A DNA stretch of 13,809 nt. It comes from Nitrososphaerota archaeon (lineage in GTDB: Archaea > Thermoproteota > Nitrososphaeria > Nitrososphaerales > JACQRY01). The position numbers and the translations under genes were made by a program. The notes under the pieces were generated by a model, which ran no database searches, was not told the origin of the DNA, and saw only the letters and a program-made list of their open reading frames with translations. Positions 5,913 through 12,656 of this stretch are shown here, piece by piece; the stretch's first letter is position 1; each line of letters begins with the position of its first letter. The stretch covers positions 1 to 13,809 of the forward strand of contig JACQRY010000110.1 in NCBI GenBank assembly GCA_016206275.1. The letters run 5' to 3'.

Positions 5913-7316
5913 ATGCCGCAGACTCTCTTCGAGAAGATATGGGACTCTCACGTTGTCTACGAGGAGTCAGGAGGTCCCTCGCTAGTCTACGTGGACCGGC
6001 ATCTAATCCACGAAGTCACCTCTCCTCAGGCTTTTGACGGGCTGAGGATGGCAGGACGGAAAGTAAGGAGACCTGACCTTACATACGCAACTGTGGACCA
6101 CAACGTGCCTACTGACGACAGGTCACTTCCCTTCAAGGACCCAGTTTCAAAAACTCAGATCGACGCCCTTGAAAAGAACACCAAGGATTTTGGGATCACC
6201 CTCTTCGGCCTCTTCAGTCCCTTTCAAGGCATTGTACACGTAATCGGCCCAGAACTAGGCCTCACGTTACCAGGATTAACCATAGTGTGCGGCGACAGCC
6301 ACACTTCGACTCACGGAGCCTTCGGAGCATGGGCTTGGGGAATAGGAACCAGTGAGGTTGAACATGTGTTGGCAACTCAATGCCTATGGGTCGATAAGCC
6401 TAAGACTATGGAGGTCAAGGTGGTAGGCGAACCTGTTCAAGGCGTCACTGCTAAAGACGTGATCCTCTCCATAATAGGGAAGATCGGCACATCCGGCGGC
6501 AACGGCCGTGTCATCGAATATCGCGGCGAAGCTATACAGGGCTTCTCTATGGAGGAGCGGATGACCATATGCAACATGTCCATTGAGGGCGGTGCAAGAG
6601 CAGGAATGATTGCTCCTGATGAAACGACCTTTCAGTATATCCGAGGCAGACAATATGCACCGAAAGCGAAGGAGTTAGAGGATGCGATCGGAAGATGGAG
6701 AGAGCTGAAGACAGATAGAGGAGCAGTCTTTGACAAGACCGTTACTCTTGATGCTAGCAAAATGGTTCCTCAGGTCACTTGGGGCACCAACCCCGGGCAA
6801 GTAGTAGACGTTACCGGACGCGTGCCTTACCCAGAGGATTTCCAGAATCCTGATGATCAGAAATCTGCAGCAGCATCGCTGCAATACATGGGCCTCGAAC
6901 CAGGCACACCTATCATGGACATTAAGGTTGATAGGGTCTTCATGGGTTCCTGCACCAATGCTCGGGTTGAGGATCTTATGGCTGCTTCTAAGGTCGTCAA
7001 GAACCGTAAGGTTGCAGCAGGGGTCAGAGCAATGGTTGTCCCAGGCTCTCAAACGGTGAAAAAGAAAGCTGAAGAGCTAGGCCTGTCAACCATATTCAAA
7101 GCAGCAGGCTTTGAGTGGAGAGAATCCGGGTGCAGCATGTGCCTTGGGATGAACCCTGACATTCTTGCTCCGGGAGAGCGTTGTGCCAGCACTTCTAACC
7201 GTAACTTTGAGGGCAGGCAGGGGCGTGGGGGACGAACTCATCTGGTCAGCCCGGTGATGGCTGCGGCAGCCGCCATTGCGGGACACTTTGTCGACATAAG
7301 GGAATGGGACATCTAG
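5913..7316 (+). CDS. leuC: 3-isopropylmalate dehydratase large subunit, bacterial type (467 aa)
   Basis: LeuC forms a heterodimer with LeuD and converts 2-isopropylmalate to 3-isopropylmalate in leucine synthesis, using a labile 4Fe-4S cluster. The cluster cysteines are present: C347 in MGSCTNAR, and C407 and C410 in CSMCLGMNPD, the same numbering as the E. coli enzyme. Also seen are LVYVDRHLIHEVTSPQAF near the N-terminus, VCGDSHTSTHGAFGAWAWGIGTSEVEHVLATQ in the middle and CASTSNRNFEGRQGRGGRTHLVSP near the end (given here as pieces of the family signature). This is the long bacterial/fungal-type LeuC rather than the shorter archaeal homoaconitase-like form. The ATG at 5913 follows GAAGGGA (5898-5904) at good spacing. 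It lies 29 bases ahead of leuD. No defect is seen. Confidence 0.97.
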   Translation: MPQTLFEKIWDSHVVYEESGGPSLVYVDRHLIHEVTSPQAFDGLRMAGRKVRRPDLTYATVDHNVPTDDRSLPFKDPVSKTQIDALEKNTKDFGITLFGLFSPFQGIVHVIGPELGLTLPGLTIVCGDSHTSTHGAFGAWAWGIGTSEVEHVLATQCLWVDKPKTMEVKVVGEPVQGVTAKDVILSIIGKIGTSGGNGRVIEYRGEAIQGFSMEERMTICNMSIEGGARAGMIAPDETTFQYIRGRQYAPKAKELEDAIGRWRELKTDRGAVFDKTVTLDASKMVPQVTWGTNPGQVVDVTGRVPYPEDFQNPDDQKSAAASLQYMGLEPGTPIMDIKVDRVFMGSCTNARVEDLMAASKVVKNRKVAAGVRAMVVPGSQTVKKKAEELGLSTIFKAAGFEWRESGCSMCLGMNPDILAPGERCASTSNRNFEGRQGRGGRTHLVSPVMAAAAAIAGHFVDIREWDI

Positions 7317-7345
7317 GAGCCAGTCTGCTAGATTGGTGAAATGTA

Positions 7346-7954
7346 ATGGAACCTTTCACGAGGCTTACCGGTATTGTGGCGGCTGTGGACCGGATTAATG
7401 TGGATACTGATCAGATTGTTCCTAAACAGTTTTTGAAACTTGTTCAGCGCACGGGTTTCGGCCGATTCCTTTTTTACGACTGGCGTTTCGATCTTCAGGG
7501 TAATCCTAATCCTGACTTTGTTCTTAATCGATCTCGTTATCGGGGTGCACAGATTCTTCTTGCTAGGAGAAACTTCGGGTGTGGCAGCTCCCGGGAGCAC
7601 GCGGTATGGGCTATACACGACTATGGGTTCAGAGTGGTGATTGCACCCTCTTTTGCTGATATCTTCTACAATAACTGTTTGAAGAATGGTGTCTTGCCTG
7701 TGGTCTTGCCTGATCAGCAGGTGGACAAGCTCTTCCGAGAAGTTGAGGTGAGTGAAGGTTACAGTTTGACAGTTGACCTGGTGGAGCAAGAAGTAACAAC
7801 GCCAAGTGGAGATAGACTGGCCTTCGCCATTGACACCTCCAATAAAAAGAAGCTTTTGGAAGCCTTGGATGAGATCGCGTTAACCCTCAAAAATGAAGAG
7901 TATATCAAGGCATACGAAAAGCGAGAGTTGAACCTGAATAAGATTCAACATTGA
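7346..7954 (+). CDS. leuD: 3-isopropylmalate dehydratase small subunit, bacterial type (202 aa)
   Basis: The small swivel-domain subunit of isopropylmalate isomerase, completing the active site with LeuC. Signature segments are VDRINVDTDQIVPKQFL near residue 15-31, FLFYDWRF, the substrate loop ARRNFGCGSSREHA, and the YGFRVVIAPSFADIFYNN segment. At 202 aa it matches bacterial LeuD (about 200 aa) and not the roughly 160-170 aa archaeal form, and the C-terminal helix ending in YEKRELNLNKIQH corresponds to the bacterial extension. It starts 29 bases after leuC and is surely co-transcribed. No leuA or leuB is in the window. Together with leuC this argues for acquisition of the pair as a block from bacteria, at some time in the lineage. 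Confidence 0.97.
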   Translation: MEPFTRLTGIVAAVDRINVDTDQIVPKQFLKLVQRTGFGRFLFYDWRFDLQGNPNPDFVLNRSRYRGAQILLARRNFGCGSSREHAVWAIHDYGFRVVIAPSFADIFYNNCLKNGVLPVVLPDQQVDKLFREVEVSEGYSLTVDLVEQEVTTPSGDRLAFAIDTSNKKKLLEALDEIALTLKNEEYIKAYEKRELNLNKIQH

Positions 7955-7987
7955 TCATGCCGTAAAACCACTAGAAATTCCAGCTAC

Positions 7988-8003
7988 AAACCTCTAGAGG
8001 TTT
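7988..8003. repeat. 16-bp perfect palindrome downstream of leuD
   Basis: AAACCTCTAGAGGTTT is fully self-complementary and begins 33 bases after the leuD stop. It may be a binding site for a dimeric protein or part of a transcription end signal, though there is no T-run right behind it. Confidence 0.5.
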
Positions 8004-8014
8004 ATCCGTTCTAA

Positions 8015-8031
8015 AGGATTCCTATAATCCT
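8015..8031 (+). repeat. Hairpin-like inverted repeat downstream of leuD
   Basis: AGGATT-CCTAT-AATCCT, with 6-bp arms and a 5-base loop, 11 bases after the 16-bp palindrome. A candidate 3' end or processing structure for the leu mRNA. Confidence 0.35.
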
Positions 8032-8371
8032 AGTAATACTTGCAAACGCACTCCATTGTATACGGGTTCTTTGGGGTTTGGTGCTTGCGCCGGTGTGCGG
8101 TGTGTAGGCCTATAGGCAATATAAAGACAAATCAGATAGTTCGGGAGACAGCCTTCGGTAAGTTCACATCTAGGCAGCGGAATGATGATCCTACTTTGGG
8201 GATGCCTCTCAGGTTCGCGGTATTCTGTTGAGTCTTAGCTGCTATCTGCCTATCTTGCAACCTTCGCCTGCGTACTGCCATAATGTTAAGAATCTACTTG
8301 TTAGGCTTCTGCGGTCATGAAGGTGTAGCTGAAAGTAAATTCTGATTTTACAAAAGACCTTGTAGACGAGT
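8032..8371. other. Gene-free region between convergent leuD and the DUF5667-like gene
   Basis: No credible gene. A 63-codon open frame at 8040-8231 starts with TTG, has no ribosome site and an unlikely composition. There is a short GCCTATAGGC palindrome and a C-box-like ATGATGA at 8182-8188 with no matching D box at a useful distance. Confidence 0.4.
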
Positions 8372-8378
8372 AAAAAAA
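8372..8378 (-). terminator. T-run terminator of the DUF5667-like gene
   Basis: On the - strand seven T residues follow the TAG (8394-8396) by about 15 bases. Archaeal RNA polymerase commonly stops at such T-runs without a hairpin. Confidence 0.55.
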
Positions 8379-8393
8379 TTGTGGAGAGAGGGT

Positions 8394-9236
8394 CTATCTT
8401 TGACGCCTCTCCGTATTCTGGTCTTCGCCCTGCTCCTCTCTTTGCTCTCCGGTGTCAGAGTCGTCTGGTGCGGATCCTTCATTTGTTTCCTGGTCTTGTC
8501 TGTTCCCTTGTCCTGAGTCCGTACGATTTTCACTGGATAGTTCGCCTCCATCTTCTGCTCCTGATCGAGTACCCCGTTGAGCTTGTTCAGGTAGCGCTGG
8601 TAGTTCCGAGAGGCTTTGATCACTTGGTTGCCCTTCACTAGAGATCCCTGTATCTTTGTCTCCTGTCTCTTGTATTGTATCTAGGGCCTTTAGTGCCTCT
8701 TGTGCTCCCGTCTTGCTCTTTTCTATGGCTTTACCGATGCTGTCCTTTGCCTGCTGTGGAAGATCGTCGCGCTCAAGCAGACCTTCCAATACGGTTGGAC
8801 CTATCGATGTCGCCTTCTCTACGAGCATCTTCAGTTGATCCTTGAAGGTCACTCCCTCCAGTTCCCCGAACTTCGCTGCTCGAAGATTCTCTGCGAGACT
8901 CGATATCTCTGCGCCGTATTCGTCGGTCAGCTCCTCGACGTATTGGGCGTTACCGAGCTGTGCCTCCACCACTGCTTCGTCTATGCGTTCCGAGGCCATT
9001 GCTATTCTCGCCTTCGCCTTCCCCACCTCTGAGGTGGTCACGGACAGCTTGATGTTCTCACCAACTCGTTCCACCCCGTAGAGCGGATGACTCGGAGATA
9101 TGCTGTCGCCGATGGTGCTGTCTACCGCTACCGGAGCCCCCACTGTCGTTCCTGTACCAGCCCCTAGGAGGGCTAGAACGGCGAGAGCCGGCGCGATACC
9201 CATTCTGTTCAAGTCGTGTTTTCTATTCACTTGCAT
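8394..9236 (-). CDS. Secreted DUF5667-like protein with long disordered tail (280 aa)
   Basis: Residues 1-33 look like a signal peptide: basic start (NRKHDLNRMG), hydrophobic core (IAPALAVLALLGAGTG) and Val-Gly-Ala before APVAV. The core at about 47-120 resembles DUF5667: SPSHPLYGVERVGENIKLSVTT followed by a helical hairpin with KAKARIAMASERIDEAVVEAQ. Next comes VLEGL (149-153) and LPQQAKDSIGKAIEKS (159-174), a motif also found in the 403-aa secreted protein. Residues 190-280 are low-complexity and hydrophilic (Glu, Gln, Asp, Gly, Ser), with no membrane anchor, so the protein is likely free or loosely bound outside the cell. The function is unknown. The ATG at 9236 has GAGGT just before it; a GTG two codons later (9230) has better spacing and is an alternative. 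The promoter carries the 28-bp element at 9279-9306. Confidence 0.82.
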   Translation of the reverse strand: MQVNRKHDLNRMGIAPALAVLALLGAGTGTTVGAPVAVDSTIGDSISPSHPLYGVERVGENIKLSVTTSEVGKAKARIAMASERIDEAVVEAQLGNAQYVEELTDEYGAEISSLAENLRAAKFGELEGVTFKDQLKMLVEKATSIGPTVLEGLLERDDLPQQAKDSIGKAIEKSKTGAQEALKALDTIQETGDKDTGISSEGQPSDQSLSELPALPEQAQRGTRSGAEDGGELSSENRTDSGQGNRQDQETNEGSAPDDSDTGEQREEQGEDQNTERRQR

Positions 9237-9261
9237 TTACCTCGATTCTATATGGAGGGTA

Positions 9262-9272
9262 TTGATGATAAG
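9262..9272 (-). promoter_or_regulatory. TATA-like box of the DUF5667-like gene
   Basis: On the - strand it reads CTTATCATCAA, about 30 bases upstream of the start codon. The shared 28-bp element begins 6 bases further upstream. Confidence 0.45.
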
Positions 9273-9278
9273 GGATCG

Positions 9279-9306
9279 CCTGCAACATGGTGAAACACCT
9301 GTTTCA
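9279..9306. promoter_or_regulatory. Shared 28-bp operator-like element, copy 1
   Basis: It starts CCTGCAACA (9279-9287) and ends in the perfect 16-bp inverted repeat TGAAACA-CC-TGTTTCA (9291-9306). It matches the element at 12220-12247 at 23 of 28 positions. It lies directly upstream of the TATA-like box of the DUF5667-like gene, where archaeal activators usually bind. The protein that binds it is not known; the membrane winged-helix protein nearby is a candidate. Confidence 0.7.
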
Positions 9307-9681
9307 TTTACCGAGAAAAGAGAAAGTTGGAATAACCAGCGGCTCTTAAATCGTCGCAAACAGGCTAGTCCCGAGCGTTATCGACGTCGTGCTCAACCTC
9401 GTTTAAGAAACATCGATTATTGCGATGGTATGGGCACCTGTCACAGGCGATATTAGTGCGATCCGCTTGTAAGCGGGAATGACTATGTGGGCGATCTTTA
9501 CGGTTTTGCAGATCTCCTCATAGTTACGGGAATGTTGGGTTTGACCAGTTTGGAGATGGATAGGATGCCCACCTTCGGCGGGGCTAATTTCCGAACTTAG
9601 TATCAACGCAATAAGACTAAGTATCAAGCGGATAACCAGGTCTGAAGACGCCTAAAGCCAACCTTGACACCATTGTTATGC
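9307..9681. other. Gene-free region between the DUF5667-like gene and the membrane regulator
   Basis: About 375 bases with no convincing gene. It holds several short symmetries: CCGCTT-GT-AAGCGG (9463-9476), CCTGT-C-ACAGG near 9437-9447, and a 12-base direct repeat ACT(T/A)AGTATCAA at 9595-9606 and 9616-9627 with a period of 21 bases, two helical turns. No T-run terminator for the regulator gene was seen just after its stop at 9682. Confidence 0.35.
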
Positions 9682-10920
9682 CTAGGATACGTCTGTTATG
9701 CTAATTAGGTTCTGGCCTCCTATCTTTCTTATCTCAACGAGCCCTTGTCGCTGGAGTCTTTTGATCATCCTCCAAGCTGTTGAACGGGGAAGCTTGAACT
9801 TCTCCCTTAACTCTGTTTCTAGCACCTCTCCTCCGGCTTGCGCTATGAATTCTAGAGCTTCGCGGTCATCAACTCTCAGGTCTGTGTGTGCCGCCAAGAT
9901 CTTGTCTAGGTTGATTTGTCTAAACGTCTTAGTGACTTCAACCCCTTGTTTGTTTCTCTTTCGAATCCTCAAAGCAAGCACCACTGCTACTATGCCTATC
10001 AGGATTGCTGGTATACTCCAAGGTTGAGTGGAAACAAAGGCCAAAGGGTCCGTGGGAGAAGTGTGTAAAGGAGGAGGTTGGGTCTTCTCGACGAGCTGTT
10101 TCGCTTCCCTAGCGATCAGCTCAGCCTCAGCGTATCTCTGGTTTTCGAACTCTTGTTTAGCCCGCTCCAGCATAGCCTCAGCCTCTGCTACTTGAACGCC
10201 CTCAGAGCTAGCCTGTCTTATCACATCCGCAGCTTCTTCGATAAGTATCTGAGCCTGCTCTCTTGTGCCAACTACTCCGATCATATAGCTTACTTCCTGC
10301 GACCCAAGAGGCAGAGTTATCACATGTCTTCCATCAATGCTCGATATTGAGGTAGGAGAGGCACTCAACCCGACAATAGTCGAGTCCTGTGGTAGAACGA
10401 TGGTGAACTCTATCGGTGATGTTACCGCTATAGTCCAGACTCTTCCCAATTTACTGGTAAGGTCAGATATGGAGTACGTTATCCTCAGCCTCCAAGAGCC
10501 CAGCGAATCCACCCTAACCCCATCGGTAGTAGTAGAGTAGTCTAAGGGTAGCCCTTGTTCATTGAGGATGAGGAGGTTCTCGTATAAAGAGCCGAAGAGG
10601 GGAATCTCAACCGTGGCGAGAGAGGTATCAACTGTCACTTCATAGATTACATCTATCCTTCCATCAGCGTATGACCTGAAGAGTAGACTCTCAGCAGAGT
10701 AAGTTGAGGCTGCTTGGGCGTTAGCCTGCATCAGTAGGATCAGAAGGATACTTTGTACTATCACCCAAGTTGTAGCCTTCTTGTTCGATGTTCCCGCAAC
10801 TTTCCGAAACAGGCTGTATCCATTAGGAGGCCGCGTAGTCTTTCGGGTACGCAAGTGTAGGCATACCCATGCTGACTGCATTTTGGGTGCGATTCTCCAC
10901 CAAGGTCTGGTCATATTCAA
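9682..10920 (-). CDS. Membrane-tethered winged-helix regulator with extracytoplasmic domain (412 aa)
   Basis: Domains in order: hydrophobic signal or anchor (about 53-69, VIVQSILLILLMQANAQA); a beta-rich extracytoplasmic domain (70-215, YSAESLLFRSYADGRIDVIYEV onward); a helical hairpin (220-280, EAEAMLERAKQEFENQRYAEAELIAREAK in two helices); a Pro-rich linker (282-300); one membrane helix (301-318, IPAILIGIVAVVLALRI) with the stop-transfer RIRKRNK (318-324); and a cytoplasmic winged helix (353-410) with recognition helix PRSTAWRMIKRLQRQG and a short wing. This is the plan of a one-component regulator that senses outside and binds DNA inside. The first codon is TTG at 10920; ATG 10914 and ATG 10881 are alternatives, and the 50 residues before the hydrophobic helix look unlike a normal signal region, so a later start is possible. 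It follows the 403-aa gene by 38 bases, probably in one operon. Confidence 0.85.
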   Translation of the reverse strand: MNMTRPWWRIAPKMQSAWVCLHLRTRKTTRPPNGYSLFRKVAGTSNKKATTWVIVQSILLILLMQANAQAASTYSAESLLFRSYADGRIDVIYEVTVDTSLATVEIPLFGSLYENLLILNEQGLPLDYSTTTDGVRVDSLGSWRLRITYSISDLTSKLGRVWTIAVTSPIEFTIVLPQDSTIVGLSASPTSISSIDGRHVITLPLGSQEVSYMIGVVGTREQAQILIEEAADVIRQASSEGVQVAEAEAMLERAKQEFENQRYAEAELIAREAKQLVEKTQPPPLHTSPTDPLAFVSTQPWSIPAILIGIVAVVLALRIRKRNKQGVEVTKTFRQINLDKILAAHTDLRVDDREALEFIAQAGGEVLETELREKFKLPRSTAWRMIKRLQRQGLVEIRKIGGQNLISITDVS

Positions 10921-10958
10921 GTATTTTCGTATAGAAAGAAGGGTGGAACGTGTTAGTC

Positions 10959-12170
10959 CTATCCCTGAGGCTGTGTTTCAAGCTGGTCAGCTATTCGTCT
11001 AGCCTCATTGACTATTTCATCGATGCTACCTAATATTTCTTGGACAGCACCGTTGTCTCCTTCTTTAAGCCTCTCCACAGCACCAAGGATCAGATTCCTT
11101 GCTTCATCTATCTTAGCCCGCAGCGAGGATACATCTACTCCTCTCTCACTGAGAATCTCCTGCCTCCTCTCCAAAATATCAAGAGCAGTCTCCTGGTTGT
11201 CAATATCCTCTAGACCTTTTCCTTCGTCAGGTCGCAGACGCTTTACCTCACTTACGACTTGGGCAACTTCACCTCTAAGCTGCCCTATTTGCGGCATAGC
11301 TTCATCTACTCTGCCATTATCCAACAACGCCTTGGTCTCGTTGATGCTCTCCTCAGCCCTGTTTATGGCGTTCTGGACAGCTTGCAAGGCGGTCTCTATC
11401 CCCCTCTGTGCTGGTGCGGGTAGGCTTTTTTTAAGACCCTCCAATACGCTTACGGCTACACTTGACACTCTGTCTAAACGTCCCTCAACATCTTGTACAT
11501 ACTTCTTAGCCTGTTTCCCCTTGTTTTGAGCTACTACCGGACCAAGGGCTTCAAGGGAATCATCCAACTTCGTTTCAGCATCACTGATAGCTCTATCCAC
11601 ATCACTGATGTTTCCACTCTGGAGCATCTGCTTGACCTCTGTGAGACGAGTCTTCACTTCACTTATTCGCTCTCTCATTTGGGAGGCGTCAAGTCCACGA
11701 CCCTGGGCTTTCTCCGCCACCTCCTCTAGCCTAGCTGCTACGCTATCAAGGCGCTCTATTGCCTCATTTCTATCTCTAGCCTTCAGGACCTCAGCTTCGG
11801 TCCCAGTCTGAGCGCTCTCTAGCTGGGGTGCTATGCTGGAAAGTCCTTCTTTGAACTTCTGCAAGGCCTCCACTGCTTTTTCTCTTGCGTTAGACAACTC
11901 GCCCTGTGCTCTGAGCCGGATAGCTTCTGCCGCAATAGCTACACCCTCCTGCTGCTTAGTCTCTGCCTGAGCAGGTATCCCGCCTCCAAGACTCCTCACC
12001 CTAGCGAATGCGTCGGTAACCCTATCTTCAGCCTCTTCCATAATGTTCAGTAACTTGTCAGTAAGATCCTCTTCTGCACTCTGAGCGTTCACTGGACTTA
12101 TGGAGCCTGTGAACAGGGAGAGAGCCAGCAGACTTGCAATGGATACAGCCAACAAGCCTCGACTTAACAT
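10959..12170 (-). CDS. Secreted helical-repeat (coiled-coil) protein (403 aa)
   Basis: Residues 1-29 are a clear signal peptide (MLSRGLLAVSIASLLALSLF, then cleavage likely after VNA). The mature protein is almost wholly helical, rich in Glu, Ala, Arg and Leu, with no C-terminal anchor. Internal repeats are visible: RGLDASQMRERISEVK (158-173) matches RGVDVSSLRAKIDEAR (343-358), and a turn of the form L-x2-G-x4-A recurs near 87, 183, 283 and 368. VLEGLKKSLPAPAQRGIETA (242-261) matches a segment of the DUF5667-like protein. Such proteins may form rods or bind partners at the cell surface; the precise function is unknown. The ATG at 12170 follows a TATA-like box at 12206-12214 with a short leader. 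The 28-bp element at 12220-12247 lies just above it. It is first in an operon with the membrane regulator. Confidence 0.85.
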   Translation of the reverse strand: MLSRGLLAVSIASLLALSLFTGSISPVNAQSAEEDLTDKLLNIMEEAEDRVTDAFARVRSLGGGIPAQAETKQQEGVAIAAEAIRLRAQGELSNAREKAVEALQKFKEGLSSIAPQLESAQTGTEAEVLKARDRNEAIERLDSVAARLEEVAEKAQGRGLDASQMRERISEVKTRLTEVKQMLQSGNISDVDRAISDAETKLDDSLEALGPVVAQNKGKQAKKYVQDVEGRLDRVSSVAVSVLEGLKKSLPAPAQRGIETALQAVQNAINRAEESINETKALLDNGRVDEAMPQIGQLRGEVAQVVSEVKRLRPDEGKGLEDIDNQETALDILERRQEILSERGVDVSSLRAKIDEARNLILGAVERLKEGDNGAVQEILGSIDEIVNEARRIADQLETQPQG

Positions 12171-12205
12171 TCCGAATCTACCATCATTATCTTTAGAGCC
12201 AGAGT

Positions 12206-12214
12206 GTTATTAAG
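12206..12214 (-). promoter_or_regulatory. TATA box of the secreted helical protein / regulator operon
   Basis: On the - strand it reads CTTAATAAC, giving a predicted transcription start near 12185 and a leader of about 15 bases. It is 5 bases from the shared 28-bp element. Confidence 0.5.
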
Positions 12215-12219
12215 AGCAT

Positions 12220-12247
12220 CCTGCAACACCGTGAAACAGCCGTTCCA
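12220..12247. promoter_or_regulatory. Shared 28-bp operator-like element, copy 2
   Basis: CCTGCAACA (12220-12228) followed by TGAAACA-GC-CGTTCCA (12232-12247), an inverted repeat matching at 5 of 7 arm positions. It is the same distance from the TATA box, to within a base, as copy 1 at 9279-9306. The gene served is most likely the 403-aa secreted protein at 12170, since the divergent oxidoreductase starts more than 400 bases away. Confidence 0.7.
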
Positions 12248-12618
12248 CCCATCTCATAGGTCTGCCCAGCCAAAGGTACGCATCGATTGAAGGAGCATTT
12301 CACGGGGATCTGAAGCGCTTAGGAGAAAGGCTCGCTAACCAGATCTGCTCATCGACCTATTCAGATTAGCAACAGTTAGTCATCGACCGCCTTTCTCGCA
12401 ACGTATTCTTTTGTTCAGTAGTAGCTTTGTCACAGTTGTCAGACCCTAAGGTTCGCAGAGCCCGTCCGCATACAGCGACAAGTTTAGTGTGGCTACGTAA
12501 GTCGAGTACGAACGGCTTTGGCCGAAGACCACTCTGATTGACTCACCTTGCTTCACCTAATCTGGTGAACAGACCAGATCTGTTTGGGTACCGCACCAAA
12601 GTCATTGTATGCGTATCA
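12248..12618. other. Gene-free region between the surface operon and the molybdoenzyme
   Basis: About 370 bases with no convincing gene. It contains a 9-bp inverted repeat GAGAAAGGC (12323-12331) / GCCTTTCTC (12389-12397) enclosing a direct repeat TCATCGACC (12349-12357 and 12380-12388), and a short inverted repeat nearer the molybdoenzyme promoter. An untranslated RNA is conceivable but there is no family I can name. Confidence 0.4.
12560..12579. repeat. Inverted repeat upstream of the molybdoenzyme promoter
   Basis: ATCTGGT-GAACAG-ACCAGAT, perfect 7-bp arms. It ends about 40 bases before the TATA-like box at 12619, so it could be an operator for the oxidoreductase gene. Confidence 0.4.
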
Positions 12619-12626
12619 CTTATATC
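12619..12626 (+). promoter_or_regulatory. TATA box of the molybdopterin oxidoreductase gene
   Basis: CTTATATC predicts transcription start near 12648, about 8 bases before the TTG at 12657. Confidence 0.5.
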
Positions 12627-12656
12627 ATACAAATTAGCAGGGTTCTATGAAGGACT

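Noticed and set aside
8182..8188. C-box-like ATGATGA, possible C/D guide RNA
   Set aside because: No CTGA D box lies within a normal distance and no terminal stem is visible.
8040..8231. 63-codon open frame on the + strand
   Set aside because: TTG start, no ribosome site, and a composition unlike the other proteins here.
8700..9081. Overlapping + strand open frames opposite the DUF5667-like gene
   Set aside because: They are antisense shadows; the - strand frame has a signal peptide, family core, promoter and terminator.
9403..9627. 74-codon open frame on the - strand ending in IDVS like the regulator's C-terminus
   Set aside because: The ending match is four residues only; the rest is not similar, and there is no promoter or ribosome site. 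It is probably chance.
10974..10980. TGTTTCA half-site near the 3' end of the 403-aa gene, upstream of the regulator
   Set aside because: The facing half is absent and the CCTGCAACA part is missing; a 7-mer is expected once or twice by chance in a window of this size. The TGAAACA at 5413-5419 is set aside for the same reason.
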